Assembly: GCF_902459615.1 (NCBI RefSeq)
Contig: NZ_CABPSA010000006.1
Span: 1 to 64,000 of the forward strand
Direction of reading: 5' to 3'
Source of the DNA: Pandoraea commovens
GTDB taxonomy: Bacteria > Pseudomonadota > Gammaproteobacteria > Burkholderiales > Burkholderiaceae
DNA: 64,000 bases
Shown one piece after another: positions 63,602 to 64,000 of this stretch; position 1 is the first letter of the stretch, and the number at the start of each line of letters is the position of its first letter. Both the position numbers and the translations under genes were made by a program. Under the pieces are notes generated by a model, which ran no database searches, was not told where the DNA came from, and saw only the letters and a program-made list of their open reading frames with translations.

Positions 63602-64000
63602 CGTGCTCCGGTTCCCAATGGCATGGAGTGCAGAAAGGGGGCGATGCGCGATGGCAACGCGCCCTTGGCGGCGGCATTCGGGGGGAGGCGACGACAGCAG
63701 CAATGCAGTGACAGGGCTGCAGGACGAAGCGCTAATGCGCGATAAATGTGCGGGCCATTCTAGAAAGCGCGATGGGAAAGCGCCCGGGGTATGCCGCTGA
63801 CGAGGCCCGCCGAGTGACATCGCGGGACGCGGGATTTGGCAGGGGAATCAAGGCCGTGCGTGGCCTTGTGAAGGACGAAGCGACGCCATTGCAGCGCCGC
63901 GAGAAACGCAGAGTTTCGGACGATTCCCTAAATCATCGACGGCGAGCGACCGCTTGGTTCACTCGCCGTCTTACAACGGTAGACGAACAACGATGTGTCG
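63602..64000. other. Region upstream of the autotransporter gene
   Basis: About 400 bases without a credible gene. It should include the autotransporter promoter on the minus strand, which I cannot pinpoint. Near its right end lies an inverted repeat GACGGCGAG/CTCGCCGTC (63938-63946 and 63962-63970, 15-base loop). It has no T-run, so it may be the end of a gene outside the window or an operator. Confidence 0.5.

Noticed and set aside
53696-63820. Autotransporter start at 63820 (73 codons upstream)
   Set aside because: The extra residues have no signal character, while the ATG at 63601 begins an extended signal peptide typical of autotransporters.

Overview
This window is chromosomal DNA of a high-GC (low-to-mid 60s percent by eye) beta-proteobacterium of the Burkholderiaceae. 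Gene content, sequence style and neighbourhood (TPR-lolB-ispE-tRNA-Gln-prs-rplY-pth; mutM/mutY; rapZ-psiF-hprK-ptsN-hpf-rpoN-lptB-lptA-lptC-kdsC-kdsD) are typical of that family. Pandoraea is my best guess for the genus, but the sequence alone does not prove it.

Layout. 1-1.9 kb: a possible insertion-sequence end, then a two-gene NodI/NodJ-type ABC exporter. 2.2-5.1 kb: rsmD and coaD, an orphan amino-acid-type binding protein with a FadR-like operator upstream, and a 2[4Fe-4S] ferredoxin. 5.1-11.3 kb: a minus-strand housekeeping run from a TPR protein through lolB, ispE, tRNA-Gln, prs and rplY to pth. 11.4-13.4 kb: the oxidative DNA-repair pair mutM and mutY. 13.4-22.6 kb: a minus-strand block covering RNase-adaptor rapZ, psiF, the nitrogen-PTS control genes (hprK, ptsN), hibernation factor hpf, sigma-54 and the lipopolysaccharide export/Kdo genes. 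22.8-26.9 kb: a KefB/C-type antiporter, apt, a LysE exporter and a DeoR regulator.

27.3-38.6 kb is a complete carbon-phosphorus lyase system in two arms. phnCDE (transport) reads rightward from a clear Pho box. phnGHIJKLM (lyase) reads leftward as a tightly coupled operon. phnF, a DUF1045 2H-phosphoesterase and phnN read rightward, divergently from phnG. A HutC-type operator sits between the -35 and -10 of the phnF promoter and also covers the phnG start. No phnP or phnO is seen, and the DUF1045 protein is a natural candidate for the missing cyclic-phosphate phosphodiesterase step.

38.5-53.6 kb is accessory metabolism: a TetR/reductase pair; a dimethylglycine/sarcosine dehydrogenase-like flavoprotein with a Nudix protein and purU (one-carbon theme); an asparaginase-GntR unit divergent from an ACS-type MFS carrier with back-to-back -10 boxes; a LysR regulator with a DUF2817 metallopeptidase and a frameshifted MHS transporter; a 14-TM type drug exporter; and a DUF488 protein.

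53.7-63.6 kb is one gene, a giant (about 3300 residue) type V autotransporter with an extended signal peptide, about 25 PATR-type repeats and larger nested duplications. It is the most unusual coding feature here. I found no CRISPR array, rRNA, intact mobile element or prophage.
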